DNA of 64,000 bases from Thermocrispum agreste DSM 44070 (GCF_000427905.1 NZ_ATYX01000005.1:1-64000), one strand, 5' to 3'. Shown: positions 1 through 8,973, counted from the first letter of the stretch. The notes: generated from the sequence alone by a model not told the origin. Numbers and translations are program-made.

Positions 1-63
1 GGCGCCCGTGGTCGCCGGCTGGGCGCAGTCCCCTCACCCAACACGGTCGGAGTGGTGGAATGA
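1..63 (+). CDS. 3' end of an unseen upstream gene (partial)
   Basis: Frame 1 is open from the left edge and stops at TGA 61-63. That stop overlaps the ATG of the next gene at 60-62 in an ATGA arrangement, the translational-coupling pattern seen many times in this window. Only about 20 residues are visible and they show no recognisable motif, so the product cannot be named. The overlap is the main reason to think it is coding. Confidence 0.4.
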   Translation, partial: GARGRRLGAVPSPNTVGVVE

Positions 64-617
64 CGTATTACGGCAGGGTCAACTTGCCCGACCTGGACGC
101 GCTGCGGCGCAGGCTCGACGAGACGATCGAATCCGCCTACCGGCGGATCCAGCAGGTCGAGCACTCCACGGCGGAACTGCGCGAGAAGCGTGCGCGCGAC
201 GCGGAGCGGTTGACCGACAAGCAGATCGAAGCGATGAAGGCGGGCATTCTGGCGCGCGAGCGCACGCCGGAGTGGCAGGTCGTCATGGAGCGCATCGCCA
301 AGGGCGACTTCTCGTGGCGGCATGTGATCACCAGCTACTTCGCGGGCACGATGGATCCCGACGTCAAGGCCGCGTTCGACTCGCTGTCCGACGTCCCGCC
401 GCTGACCCCCGAGCAGCGCGAGAAGATCAAGGCCGAGCTGAACAAGGCCGAGGCGCAGGAAGCGGAAGCCGCTGCTCAGCAGCAGGACGAGGAACACGGA
501 CCGTACGGCGGGGCTCCTCGATCCCCCTACGGCGGCACCGGCGGCAGCGTGCCACGGCGGCCCAGGCCGGACGACTGGGACGACGACGACTTCGAGCAGT
601 TCAACTTCCTGCGCTGA
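60..617 (+). CDS. Conserved-looking acidic, coiled-coil-rich hypothetical protein
   Basis: This 185-residue protein has no signal peptide or membrane segment. Residues 10-75 are rich in charged heptad-like stretches and probably form a helical coiled coil. A compact middle section follows, then a low-complexity tail from about 135 with Glu/Gln/Ala, Gly/Pro/Tyr repeats and a final run of Asp. The ATG overlaps the stop of the preceding frame, so it is probably the distal gene of an operon entering from the left. Two DUF3558-type lipoproteins follow on the same strand. I do not recognise the family. The GC-rich third positions and clean frame support a real gene, but its role is unknown. Confidence 0.65.
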   Translation: MTYYGRVNLPDLDALRRRLDETIESAYRRIQQVEHSTAELREKRARDAERLTDKQIEAMKAGILARERTPEWQVVMERIAKGDFSWRHVITSYFAGTMDPDVKAAFDSLSDVPPLTPEQREKIKAELNKAEAQEAEAAAQQQDEEHGPYGGAPRSPYGGTGGSVPRRPRPDDWDDDDFEQFNFLR

Positions 618-665
618 CCGCCACTGCTCGGTAACCGATCCCAGCGAAGAAGGTAGGGAGTCGAA

Positions 666-1250
666 TTGTCCTGGCGTTCCCCGATCACCGTCGCGATCGC
701 CGCAGTCGCCTGTCTCGGCCTGCTCGCCGGGTGCAGCGACGAGGACCCGCCGCAGAACGACGACCAGGCGTCCGGCGCACAGCCGTCGGCCGGTCCGCAG
801 GCGCCTGCGCAGCAACCCGGGCAGGCGCCCAAGGTGGACAAGCCGCTCGACATCGCCCAGGCCGCACGCAGCAAGTGTTCGCTGATGCCCGAGGAGGCGC
901 TGGCCGAGCTCGGTATCACCGACGCCGGCACCGAGAACGACTTCGGCGTCTGCATGTGGGACACCGGCACGGTGTCGCTGACCTTGCACGAGAACAAGGG
1001 TCTGGACGCGGTCTACCAGATGCGGGCGGATGGCAGGTTCGACGCGTTCGAACCCGGCGAGATCGCCGGCTACCCGAGTGTGACCACCACGCCGCAGAAG
1101 TCACCCACGGCCGCGTGCAGCGTGTTCGTGGGCGTGTCGGACACGGCGTCCTTCACCGTGGCCGTCACCGATTCGGACGGGCAGAAGGATCCCTGCGACG
1201 TGGCCGAGGACCTGTCCGAAGCCGTCGTCGAGAAGTTGGCCAACGGCTAG
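666..1250 (+). CDS. DUF3558-family lipoprotein
   Basis: A 194-residue predicted lipoprotein. A hydrophobic signal segment ends in a lipobox (LLAGC) with the lipidated Cys near residue 23, followed by a disordered Pro/Gln/Ala linker to about residue 60. The rest is a DUF3558-like domain with two conserved-looking Cys (SKCSLMP, FGVCMW) and a later pair (AACSVFV, DPCDV), typical of actinobacterial exported DUF3558 proteins. It should sit on the outer face of the membrane. TTG is chosen as the start because a GGTAGGGAG ribosome-binding site lies just upstream. The next gene is a paralogue, suggesting local duplication. Molecular function is unknown for the family. Confidence 0.8.
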   Translation: MSWRSPITVAIAAVACLGLLAGCSDEDPPQNDDQASGAQPSAGPQAPAQQPGQAPKVDKPLDIAQAARSKCSLMPEEALAELGITDAGTENDFGVCMWDTGTVSLTLHENKGLDAVYQMRADGRFDAFEPGEIAGYPSVTTTPQKSPTAACSVFVGVSDTASFTVAVTDSDGQKDPCDVAEDLSEAVVEKLANG

Positions 1251-1316
1251 CCGGCCCATACAGCGCGCTCGCGGTGGGGTGACACGGGCGCGCCCTCAGC
1301 GGGAAAGGAGCACTAC

Positions 1317-1847
1317 GTGAGGTACGGTCACCTGGCAAAGGTCGCGATCACGCTCGCCGGGCTCGCGCTGCTCGCCGGGTGCGACGACGGTCCGGAAGGC
1401 CAGAGCGGGGACGGCCAGGCGAGCGAACGGTCGCCGCTGGACGTCAGCGCGTACCGGGGCGACAAGGTATGCGACCTGTTGCCGAAGGAGAAGCTGTCTG
1501 CGGCCGGGTTCACCGACCCGGGAGAACCGCTCACGTTCATGGGTGGCATCGACGGCTGTGAATGGCGGGAGGACGGGATCCTCGCGCTGAGCCTGGTCGA
1601 CGAAAGCCTGGAGTCGGCCGACGTGGCCAGCGACTCGAAGTACCGGTCGTCGGAATCGGGCACGCTCGGCGGGTACCCGTCGGTGACGGCCTGGTTCCCG
1701 AACACCGAGACGTGCAACGTGTACGTGGAGGCCGGGCCGAAGGCCTATCTCGAACTTCAGGTGCGCGACTTCGGCACCGGTGAGAAACAGTGCGACCTGG
1801 GTGAGGACTTGCTGGGTGCTGCGGTGGAGCAGCTCAAGGCCGGCTGA
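1317..1847 (+). CDS. DUF3558-family lipoprotein (paralogue)
   Basis: A 176-residue lipoprotein with a lipobox (LLAGC, Cys near residue 22) and the same layout as its left neighbour: a short acidic linker, then a DUF3558-like domain with Cys in DKVCDLLP, DGCEW, ETCNVYV and EKQCDLG contexts. The spacing of these Cys matches the neighbour, so the two are paralogues from tandem duplication. The GTG start is preceded by GGAAAGGAG. Both should be exported and membrane anchored. No enzymatic motif is visible and the role is unknown. Confidence 0.8.
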   Translation: MRYGHLAKVAITLAGLALLAGCDDGPEGQSGDGQASERSPLDVSAYRGDKVCDLLPKEKLSAAGFTDPGEPLTFMGGIDGCEWREDGILALSLVDESLESADVASDSKYRSSESGTLGGYPSVTAWFPNTETCNVYVEAGPKAYLELQVRDFGTGEKQCDLGEDLLGAAVEQLKAG

Positions 1848-1936
1848 GGGCCGGCGGGTAGGTTCGATGGCCGAGTCGGGTGACATGCCGGCGATCGGCC
1901 CGACGAACTGCACCCGGCCGGATAGCCTGACGCGCG

Positions 1937-3316
1937 ATGTCAACCGCACAAGGATCGTCGTTCGCTGAGTTCGGCCGCTTCGGCAACACCGCAGAACCGC
2001 ACTGGCGTGTGTACCCGGTGAGTGTGTTCGGGGAGCTGGTCAATGCCGCGTTGCACGCGGTCAAGCCGTTCCGGGCCGGCATCTGGGGATCGTTGCTGTT
2101 GCTGATCGCGCTCGGGTTGCTCGCCGACGAAGGCCTGCTCGGTGATCTCGGTGACGACGTCACCAAGCTGGCCTTGGCGTCGGCAGTGCCGGGGGTCGGG
2201 CTCGTCCTGGTCGTCTGGGTCGTGGCCGGCTTCTTGTCCGGCCTGCAACAGCTGCTGACGTCACGCGCCCTGGCGCGGGCCATCGTCGACGGCGCGTCCA
2301 TGATTGCTGTGCCCCACCCGAGCCAGGCAGAACTCGTGGACGACGAACGCCCGTTTCGATCCGCTCGTGTCTCGTCCGGCGTCTTCGGCGGCCTGTGGCT
2401 GCTGATCGCCCTCGGGATGACGTTCTCCGGTTACGACCTGGACGAGATCTGGCCCATCTACGCGTTCGCGGGGATTGCCGCGCTGCCGATGGTGATCGCC
2501 ATGACCTGGCTGCCGGGCTACTTCGACCGGCAGCGGGTGATGAGGGCGCACTGGACGGAGCGCGTCAGGGACGCCGCCGCGCAACGCGCCGTTCCGGTCC
2601 CCGCGGACGACGGTGATGGTCGCGGATATCCGCCGGAACTGGCGGAGAGGAAGCGCAGGGCTGGGCGCTGGGAGCTCGCCGGGATCATCTTGTTCGCTCT
2701 CGCCTACGCGCTGTTGCATCTGTGGGAGTTCGTCGCTCACCCGGGAGCGCGGACCGCGACGAGTGAGACCAGGGTGCAGCACATCGACGCCGTCGAAGCC
2801 GGACTGGACGTCCTCATCTGGATCGTCTGGGCCGCCATGACGCTGGGCGTGGCCGCCATGGCGATCGGGTATCTGGTCGATGCCACCTTGCAGCGCGAGG
2901 AGAAGCGGATGCTCTGGCACGCCTTGGAGAACCCGGCGGCCGCGCGGCCACCCGCCGGGCTGCTGCTGAAGTACTCCGAGCGGCAGCCGATCTTCCTCGC
3001 CCAGTGCTTGGCGTTTGTCGCCGGAATCGGCTCGATGTTCGCGAGCGGGTTGTATCTTCTCGGCACGGATCAGCTGGTGACGTGGGATGCCATCGGAGCG
3101 GGTTCGGAGACGTTCGGCCGGTTCGTGCCGCATGCGCAGACCACTCTCGCCGTGTCGCTGGCCATGGTCGCTCTCGCGTTCGTCTGGCACGCCGTGACCG
3201 CCGGCCGGGGCGCCGAGCTGCGGAGCCAGGTCGTACTGCGATGGCCGGTCAAGCCGGCGGCCGAGGCCGGACCGTCGAGCAAGAAGCTGCCGGACAACTT
3301 CCTCGGCGAGAGCTGA
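1937..3316 (+). CDS. Multi-pass membrane protein of unknown function
   Basis: A 459-residue protein with roughly seven to eight hydrophobic segments (about residues 48-62, 78-102, 128-150, 162-180, 245-262, 288-318, 352-378 and 400-422). These are separated by charged loops containing arginine-rich stretches. No transporter, kinase or hydrolase signature is visible. The ATG is close to a weak purine stretch. Its last 68 bases overlap the 3' end of the convergent cobD gene, so both ends cannot have evolved freely. I do not recognise the family. Confidence 0.7.
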   Translation: MSTAQGSSFAEFGRFGNTAEPHWRVYPVSVFGELVNAALHAVKPFRAGIWGSLLLLIALGLLADEGLLGDLGDDVTKLALASAVPGVGLVLVVWVVAGFLSGLQQLLTSRALARAIVDGASMIAVPHPSQAELVDDERPFRSARVSSGVFGGLWLLIALGMTFSGYDLDEIWPIYAFAGIAALPMVIAMTWLPGYFDRQRVMRAHWTERVRDAAAQRAVPVPADDGDGRGYPPELAERKRRAGRWELAGIILFALAYALLHLWEFVAHPGARTATSETRVQHIDAVEAGLDVLIWIVWAAMTLGVAAMAIGYLVDATLQREEKRMLWHALENPAAARPPAGLLLKYSERQPIFLAQCLAFVAGIGSMFASGLYLLGTDQLVTWDAIGAGSETFGRFVPHAQTTLAVSLAMVALAFVWHAVTAGRGAELRSQVVLRWPVKPAAEAGPSSKKLPDNFLGES

Positions 3317-4274
3317 CGCGAGCCGCGCGGGCGAAGCCTGCGAGCGCCACGCTGACTCCGGCTGCTGCCCAGGCGACCATCGTGGCAAGCCGGGTTGCCC
3401 GGCGGATGTCGTCGGTCCGCGGGACGGGTCCGTTTCCCAGCGTGGCGCGGTGCTCCGCGCGTCCCTGATAGTGGTTGGTCCCGCCGAGCGTGACGCCGAG
3501 CGCGCCCGCAAAAGCCGCCTCGACGACGCCGGCATTCGGGCTTGGGTGCCTCCGGCCGTCGCGACGCCACGCGTGCCACGCCTCCGTGCCTCGACCGCCG
3601 ACCAGCGGGGCCAGCAGTGCAGCGAGCGCAGCAGCCACCCGGGAGGGGACGAGATTGGCGATGTCGTCGGCCCGCGCGCTCGCCCAGCCGAAACGCCGGT
3701 AGCGGGCGCTGCGGTAACCGACCATGGCGTCGAGCGTGTTGATCGAGCGATAGCCGACCAGGCCGGGAACACCGAGCACTGCTCCCCACAGCAGCGGGGC
3801 GACCACGGCGTCCGAGGTGTTCTCCGCCAGCGACTCGACGACGGCACGGCTGACGCCCCGCTCGTCGAGCCGATGCGGGTCGCGTCCGACAAGGTGTGTC
3901 ACCCGCGCACGGGCGGCGGCCAGGTCACCGGCCTGCAGGTGACCGGCAATGATCTCCCCTTCACGCACCAGCGACCGGCCCCCCAACACGGTCCAGGTCG
4001 TCGCGGCGGTGAGCAGGGCCTGTGACAGGGGTGTGCGCGTAGCTCGGTGAGCGATCACGGCGGCGCCGACGACGGGAGCGACGACGGCGCCGACGTAGAG
4101 CGCACCTGCGGCTCGGTCGTCCCGGTACATCCGGGACTCCACGGCACGCGCGTATCGGCCGAACCCGGCGACCGGGTGGTAGCAGGCCGGGTCGCCGAGC
4201 AGCCGGTCGAGGACGAACCCGAGCGCCAGCCCCATGGCTGTCGCCGCACGCTTCTGCCGCCGGCGCCCGATCAC
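3249..4274 (-). CDS. cobD: Adenosylcobinamide-phosphate synthase CobD/CbiB
   Basis: An integral membrane enzyme of late cobalamin biosynthesis. It joins the aminopropanol arm to adenosylcobyric acid to give adenosylcobinamide (phosphate). The 341 residues carry family hallmarks: LDRLLGDP near the N terminus followed by HPVAGFGR, VESLAENTSDAVVAPLLWG in the middle, then NTLDAMVGYRS and a PSPNAGVVEAAFAGALGV stretch. It starts at a GTG that overlaps the stop of the upstream cobB-cobC fusion (GTGA), so the two are translationally coupled. The C-terminal ~25 residues are Arg/Ser/Pro-rich, lie inside the overlap with the convergent membrane-protein gene, and are probably not conserved. Confidence is high from the motifs and the cob neighbour. 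Confidence 0.93.
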   Translation of the reverse strand: MIGRRRQKRAATAMGLALGFVLDRLLGDPACYHPVAGFGRYARAVESRMYRDDRAAGALYVGAVVAPVVGAAVIAHRATRTPLSQALLTAATTWTVLGGRSLVREGEIIAGHLQAGDLAAARARVTHLVGRDPHRLDERGVSRAVVESLAENTSDAVVAPLLWGAVLGVPGLVGYRSINTLDAMVGYRSARYRRFGWASARADDIANLVPSRVAAALAALLAPLVGGRGTEAWHAWRRDGRRHPSPNAGVVEAAFAGALGVTLGGTNHYQGRAEHRATLGNGPVPRTDDIRRATRLATMVAWAAAGVSVALAGFARAARVSSRRGSCPAASCSTVRPRPPA

Positions 4275-6700
4275 TCCCCACCCCCTTCGGCCACAGCGTC
4301 CAGCAAGCGCTCGGTCATGTCGCGGCCGCGCACGGCGATCCGTACCCAGGTGTCGTCCAAGCCCGGGAACGTGTCGGCCCGTCGCACGGCGAACCCGGCG
4401 GTCCGCAGACGTGCGTGCATCCCGGCGCCGACCTTGGCGAGCACGAACGGCGCGGCCGATTCGACGGTCGTGATGCCGAGATCGGCCAGTCCGTCGGTCA
4501 GGACGCGGCGATCACGCACGATCTGCTGCACCCGCCGCTCTTGCTCGCCGCGAGCCCGGGACGTGCTCGTGGCGACGATCGCGGCCAGAGCCGGGCTGCT
4601 CACCGGCCACGGCGGCTGGTGGTCCCTCAGGTCGGACAGCACGTCCGGGTCCCCGGCGAGGTATCCGGCACGGATCCCCGGCATCGACCACATCTTGGTG
4701 AGGCTTCGGATCACCAGGACTCCGGGAAGCCGGTGGGAAACAAGTGTTTCTCGTTCGTGCGGGACGAAATCCATGAATGCTTCGTCCACGACCAGCACCC
4801 GTCCGGGGCGGATCAGCGACAGCAGCGTGTCCCGTGCGTGCAGGCGCCCCGTGGGGTTGGTCGGATTGCCGACGACGACAAGATCGGCTTCGTCCGGGAC
4901 CGCCGCCGGATCAAGCCGGAATTCGTCGTCCGGACGGCACATGACGTGCAGGACACGGTGGCCGGCGGCGCGCAGGGCGACGTCCGGTTCGGTGAACTGC
5001 GGGTGCACCACGACCGGGCATTTCCAGGACCGGGCTCGGGCAACCAGCCAGAAGGCTTCGGCCGCGCCCGCCGTCAGCAGGACCTCGGCGATTTCGCGGC
5101 CATGCCGCCGGGCAACGGCCGCGCGTGCCCGATGGGCATCGGGGTAGCTGGTCGATTCCGCTACGCCGGCGCGCAGCGCCTGCTCGAGCCAGCCGGGGCG
5201 GGGCAGATGGCTGACATTGACCGCGAAGTCGGCCATGCCGTTCGCGATCTCGGCGTCACCATGGTGACGCAGCGCGTCCACACCGGCGGAGGCCGACGAG
5301 GCAGACAGTGGGGGAGCGGGCGATGCGACCGGGGGAGCGGGCGATGCGGCGTGAGTGCTGTGCGCGGCGTGGACCGCATCGGCGAAGTGCTGCGCCTGGT
5401 CCGGATGTCCCGCCCAGTGGACGTGCAGGTAGGAGGCTGCCAGCGTCGGCCGGGCGAAACCGGCAGGACGCCCGCCGACACGCCACATCGGCTGATCACC
5501 GTGCGCGGGTGTGATCACGGTGCTGTGGAACTCGTGCGCAGTCGCGGGTGTGCCCGCGGTGCCGAGCAGATGATCCGACCCGAATTCCGCCCGGTGGTAG
5601 GCCAGGGTCAACCCTCCTGTCATGACGGCGTCCGCCTCGAGGGCACCGACCATCGGCTTCCCGTCCAGGCTTCGGCACAGATACAGCAGGCCGGCGCACT
5701 CGGCCACGGTCGGAACACCGTCCAGCACCGCCTGGCGCAGTTCGGCACGCAAGCTCGCGTTCTCGGCGAGCGCCGCAGCATGAACTTCGGGAAAGCCGCC
5801 GCCCAGGTACAAGCCACACGTCCCCGAGGGCAAGTGCCGGTCACGGGACGGATCGAACGTGGAGACCGTGCACCCAGCGGCTTCCAGCAGTTCGGTCGTC
5901 TCGGCATAGCGGAAGGTGAAGGCCCGACCCGCCGCCACCGCGACGACAGGGGCGCCGTCACCAGCAGCTCGGACGTGGTCAGCCGGGTCCCATGCCGCGA
6001 CGTCCAGATCAGGGGCGCTCTGGGCGAGATCACGTACTGCCTGCAAGTCGACGTGCTCGGCGATCTGCTCGGCAAGGGCGTCCAGCGCCGCGGCGGCCTG
6101 TGCGCGTTCGGCGGCCGGAACCAGGCCCAGGTGCCGAGACGGGACCCGCAGCTTCTCGTCCTGATACAGCACCCCCAGCACGGGAACACCGGTGGATTCC
6201 ACCGCCGCGGCCGTCTCGGCGGCGTGCCGGGGAGAGCCCGCCTTGTTGAGTACCACGCCCGCCACCATCAGATCCGGCTGGAAGGTACGCATGCCGTGCA
6301 CCACAGCGCCGATGCTGCGGGAGGCGGTGGAGATGTCCACGACGAGAACGATCGGTGTGCGGGTCAGTGCCGCCACGTGGGCCGTGGACGCGAATCCCGC
6401 ACCGCCCACCTGGCCGTCGAACAGCCCCATGACGCCCTCGACGACGGCGATGTCCGCACCCCGGGCCCCGTGCGCGAGCAGCGGCCCGATCGACGATTCA
6501 CCGACCAGGAACGGATCCAGGTTGCGTCCCGGGCGCCCGGTGGCCAGCGCGTGATAGCCGGGGTCGATGTAGTCGGGTCCGACCTTGTGCCCGGAGACGA
6601 CGAGTCCCTGCCGAGACAGGGCGGCCATCAGGCCGACGGCCAACGTGGTCTTTCCCTGGCCGGTGGCCGGGGCTGCCAAGCAAACGCGGGGAAGCTTCAT
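4271..6700 (-). CDS. cobBC: Fused CobB-CobC: (hydrogeno)byrinate a,c-diamide synthase plus CobC aminotransferase-like domain
   Basis: An 809-residue bifunctional cobalamin enzyme. Residues 1-445 are CobB/CbiA: a Walker A (APATGQGKTT, 9-18), a DSGP-like VGPDYIDPGYH segment, and a class I glutamine amidotransferase with its Cys in PTVAECAGLLY. This half amidates the a and c side chains. An Ala/Pro/Ser linker (about 450-475) joins it to a PLP-fold type I domain like CobC/CobD decarboxylases, with GNPTNPTG and the PLP lysine at K669 in SLTKMWSMPG. That half should supply (R)-1-amino-2-propanol phosphate or act in its attachment. The start at 6700 is preferred over 6754 because 6754 lies in the rbpA terminator hairpin and homologues begin close to the P-loop. 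The stop overlaps the cobD start. Confidence 0.9.
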   Translation of the reverse strand: MKLPRVCLAAPATGQGKTTLAVGLMAALSRQGLVVSGHKVGPDYIDPGYHALATGRPGRNLDPFLVGESSIGPLLAHGARGADIAVVEGVMGLFDGQVGGAGFASTAHVAALTRTPIVLVVDISTASRSIGAVVHGMRTFQPDLMVAGVVLNKAGSPRHAAETAAAVESTGVPVLGVLYQDEKLRVPSRHLGLVPAAERAQAAAALDALAEQIAEHVDLQAVRDLAQSAPDLDVAAWDPADHVRAAGDGAPVVAVAAGRAFTFRYAETTELLEAAGCTVSTFDPSRDRHLPSGTCGLYLGGGFPEVHAAALAENASLRAELRQAVLDGVPTVAECAGLLYLCRSLDGKPMVGALEADAVMTGGLTLAYHRAEFGSDHLLGTAGTPATAHEFHSTVITPAHGDQPMWRVGGRPAGFARPTLAASYLHVHWAGHPDQAQHFADAVHAAHSTHAASPAPPVASPAPPLSASSASAGVDALRHHGDAEIANGMADFAVNVSHLPRPGWLEQALRAGVAESTSYPDAHRARAAVARRHGREIAEVLLTAGAAEAFWLVARARSWKCPVVVHPQFTEPDVALRAAGHRVLHVMCRPDDEFRLDPAAVPDEADLVVVGNPTNPTGRLHARDTLLSLIRPGRVLVVDEAFMDFVPHERETLVSHRLPGVLVIRSLTKMWSMPGIRAGYLAGDPDVLSDLRDHQPPWPVSSPALAAIVATSTSRARGEQERRVQQIVRDRRVLTDGLADLGITTVESAAPFVLAKVGAGMHARLRTAGFAVRRADTFPGLDDTWVRIAVRGRDMTERLLDAVAEGGGE

Positions 6701-6755
6701 CACGATCAGCGTGGCAGACGCGCCCGGCTGTGCGGGCGGTGCGTCCGGGCACACG

Positions 6756-6794
6756 GAAAGCCCCGCGGTCGGGGGAGGCCGCCGCGGGGCTTTC
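6756..6794 (-). terminator. Intrinsic terminator downstream of rbpA
   Basis: A perfect 13-base inverted repeat (GAAAGCCCCGCGG, 6756-6768, and its complement 6782-6794) encloses a 13-base loop about 30 bases after the rbpA stop. Read leftward the second arm ends in a U-poor tail, as is common in GC-rich actinomycetes. It separates rbpA from cobB-cobC. Confidence 0.75.
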
Positions 6795-6823
6795 GGTCCG
6801 TGACGTCGTCTACCGCAGGCCGG

Positions 6824-7174
6824 TCACGCCGACCGCGACGAAGAACGACGCTTGCGCAGCTCTTCCAGCCGCTCGTTGAGCAGCTCCTCCAGCTCGGGGA
6901 TGGTCCGGCGCTCCAGCAGCATGTCCCAGTGCGTGCGCGCCGGCTTGGTCTTCTTCTGCTCCCGCTGCCCACCGTTGACGAGTTCCGACTCGGTGCCGTG
7001 CAGGCGGCACTCCCACGTCGCCGGAATCTCGGCCTCGTCCGCGAACGGCACCTCGAACTCGTGGTTCTTCGGGCACGCGTACCGGACGCTGCGTCGAGGC
7101 GCCAGGTCGTGGTTGCGGTCGGTCTCGTAACTCACCGATACCAGCCTGCTGCCACGGAGAACCCGATCGGCCAT
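6824..7174 (-). CDS. rbpA: RNA polymerase-binding protein RbpA
   Basis: A 116-residue actinobacterial transcription factor that binds the principal sigma factor and the RNA polymerase beta region and stabilises open complexes. Features seen: the N-terminal basic tail (MADRVLRGSRLVSVSYETDR), the RbpA core with the YACPKNHEFEVPF zinc-ribbon-like segment and WECRLHG, then the basic linker EQKKTKPARTHWDMLLERR and the sigma-interaction helix ELEELLNERLEELRKRR. The length is typical. The ATG is preceded by a GAGAGGG ribosome-binding site. A sigma-R-type promoter at 7246-7271 suggests thiol/oxidative-stress control, as is known for rbpA in Streptomyces. Very confident. Confidence 0.97.
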   Translation of the reverse strand: MADRVLRGSRLVSVSYETDRNHDLAPRRSVRYACPKNHEFEVPFADEAEIPATWECRLHGTESELVNGGQREQKKTKPARTHWDMLLERRTIPELEELLNERLEELRKRRSSSRSA

Positions 7175-7245
7175 GGTGCATTCCCTCTCTGCTGCGCAAC
7201 GGGGCCGGCCCCCACTCCGTACCCCGGATCTTGCTCACACTATGC

Positions 7246-7271
7246 AACGAACGGCGGGTCGTCAGGATTCC
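7246..7271 (-). promoter_or_regulatory. SigR-type promoter of rbpA (GGAAT-N18-GTT)
   Basis: On the minus strand GGAAT (complement of 7267-7271) is followed after exactly 18 bases by GTT (complement of 7246-7248). This is the core consensus of SigR/SigH-type ECF promoters. It predicts a start near 7238 and a leader of about 65 bases before the rbpA ATG. The match is seen directly; use by a SigR homologue is inferred. Confidence 0.65.
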
Positions 7272-7554
7272 CGGATCGGCCCGTCGTTATTCCACGTTCT
7301 TTGCGACCCGTACTGCTGGACAGCTTGCTCCAGTGCGAGTCGGATGGTGGCGTGACGTGACGCAAGGAGCCCGCCGACGTGGGGATTTCCCTCGAACGGT
7401 GCATTCTTCGCATCGCCGGTGCGCCTCACGGTGTTACTTGGTGCGTGCGGTCGCCACGGCGTACGCGATCGTGCATGACGAACATCACGCTGCGTAACGT
7501 GTGGGCGCGGTTGCGCAGCGTTCATCGTCGGCGTTCACCCGGATGGTCGTCCCG

Positions 7555-8973
7555 TCACAGCTTGCTGGGCGGGGTGTTGCCCGCCGCGACGATCGCCCGC
7601 CGCGCGGGCACCAGTGCCACCAAACCGATGCCGGCCACGAAGAACACGATCAGCGCCAGGATGGCGGGCCGGAACGACCCGGTCGCCGACCCGATCGCGG
7701 AGAACAGCACCGGACCCAGCCATGCGGTGCCGCGCTCGCTGATCTCGTACAGCGAGAAGTACTGGGCTTCCTTGCCCGCCGGGATCATCTGGCTGTACAG
7801 CGAACGCGCCAGCGCCACGGTGCCGCCGAGCACGAGCCCGATGCCCGCACCGACCAGGTAGAACGGGACCTCCTGGCGCGGCTCGAGGAAATAGGCGGCG
7901 ACGATGACGCCGATCCACAGCGCCAGGCTGCCCATGATGGTGCGCTTGGCGCCGAGCCTGCGCGCCACCACGCCGTGCAGCCAGCCGCCGACGAACGCGA
8001 CGAACTGCACCATCAGGATGGTGGCGATCAGGGTGTCCTGGGAAAACTGCAACTCCTCCTTGCCGTACTGGGCCGAAGTGGTCACGACGGTCTGCACACC
8101 GTCGTTGAAGACCAGGTAGGCGCCCAGGAAACCGAGCGTCAACGGGAAGGCGCGGGCCTCGCGCAAGGTGTCTGCCAGCTCACGGAACCCGGCTCGGATC
8201 ACGCCGACGCCAGGCTCGACGGGACGTGGCCGCCGCCGGTCCCGCAACCGGCGCAGCGGGATGACGGTGAATCCCGCCCACCACAGGCCGGACAACAGGA
8301 AGCAGGCGCGCACCGCCTGGCCCTCGGTGAGCCCGAGCGCCTCGTGGCCGAGGTAGATGCCCAGTTGCACGGCCAGTGCGACGCCGCCGCCGAGGAAGCC
8401 GAAGGCCCAGCCGCGGGCCGACACCTCGTCACGCTCGTCGGGGGCGGCGATCTCCGCTAGGAATGCGTAGTAGACGACGATCGACACGCCGTAGCCGATC
8501 TGCGCAACGATGTACAGCGGCACGGCGAGCTGCCAGTTGGTTCCGGCCACGAAAACGAGCAGGCAAGTGGCGCCTGCGCCGGTGAAGGCGGCCGTGGCCA
8601 GCAACGGCCGCTTGGACTGGCTGCGGTCCGCGATCGCCCCGGCGATGGGCATGATGAAGACCTGCACGACAGTGGCGACGCCGATCAGGTAGCCCCACAG
8701 GGCGCCCGCCGGGAAGCGGAGCCCGAGCAACGAGATGTCGCAGTCGACGAGCTTGGCGACCAGTTCGGGACCACCGCAGGCGTTCGGCCCGTTGGCCGGA
8801 TCGGTGCGAGCCGCCTCGGCGGCCACCGAGCCGACGTAGGCCGCACCGAACACGGTGATCACCGAGGTGTAGAACGTCGAATTGGCCCAGTCGTAGAAGT
8901 ACCAGCCACGCCGTTCGCGGCGACGGGCCGCGGCGTCCGGCGCCGGGACGGGGCCGAGCTGATCGGTCGTCAT
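7555..8973 (-). CDS. MFS transporter of the UMF1/Atg22-like family
   Basis: A 472-residue integral membrane permease with about twelve hydrophobic segments. The N-terminal YDWANSTFYTSVITVFG sequence is the signature of the Atg22/UMF1 branch of the major facilitator superfamily. Later segments include a YGVSIVVYYAFLAEIA helix and an RARSLYSQMIPAGKEAQYF loop typical of this branch, whose characterised members move amino acids or remain unassigned. The start at 8973 is chosen because a GAGGTGG site lies just upstream; longer versions add an implausible Arg/Gly-rich leader. It stands alone between rbpA and a divergent rpf gene. Substrate unknown. Confidence 0.88.
   Translation of the reverse strand: MTTDQLGPVPAPDAAARRRERRGWYFYDWANSTFYTSVITVFGAAYVGSVAAEAARTDPANGPNACGGPELVAKLVDCDISLLGLRFPAGALWGYLIGVATVVQVFIMPIAGAIADRSQSKRPLLATAAFTGAGATCLLVFVAGTNWQLAVPLYIVAQIGYGVSIVVYYAFLAEIAAPDERDEVSARGWAFGFLGGGVALAVQLGIYLGHEALGLTEGQAVRACFLLSGLWWAGFTVIPLRRLRDRRRPRPVEPGVGVIRAGFRELADTLREARAFPLTLGFLGAYLVFNDGVQTVVTTSAQYGKEELQFSQDTLIATILMVQFVAFVGGWLHGVVARRLGAKRTIMGSLALWIGVIVAAYFLEPRQEVPFYLVGAGIGLVLGGTVALARSLYSQMIPAGKEAQYFSLYEISERGTAWLGPVLFSAIGSATGSFRPAILALIVFFVAGIGLVALVPARRAIVAAGNTPPSKL

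Noticed and set aside
6700-6755. Cobalamin riboswitch in front of cobB-cobC
   Set aside because: The gap to rbpA is about 120 bases and is occupied by the rbpA terminator; no B12-box-like sequence was seen.
4415-7360. Very long open frame on the plus strand opposite cobB-cobC
   Set aside because: It is a GC-rich antisense shadow: its peptide is Arg/Gly/His-rich without domains, whereas the minus strand carries clear cobalamin enzymes.
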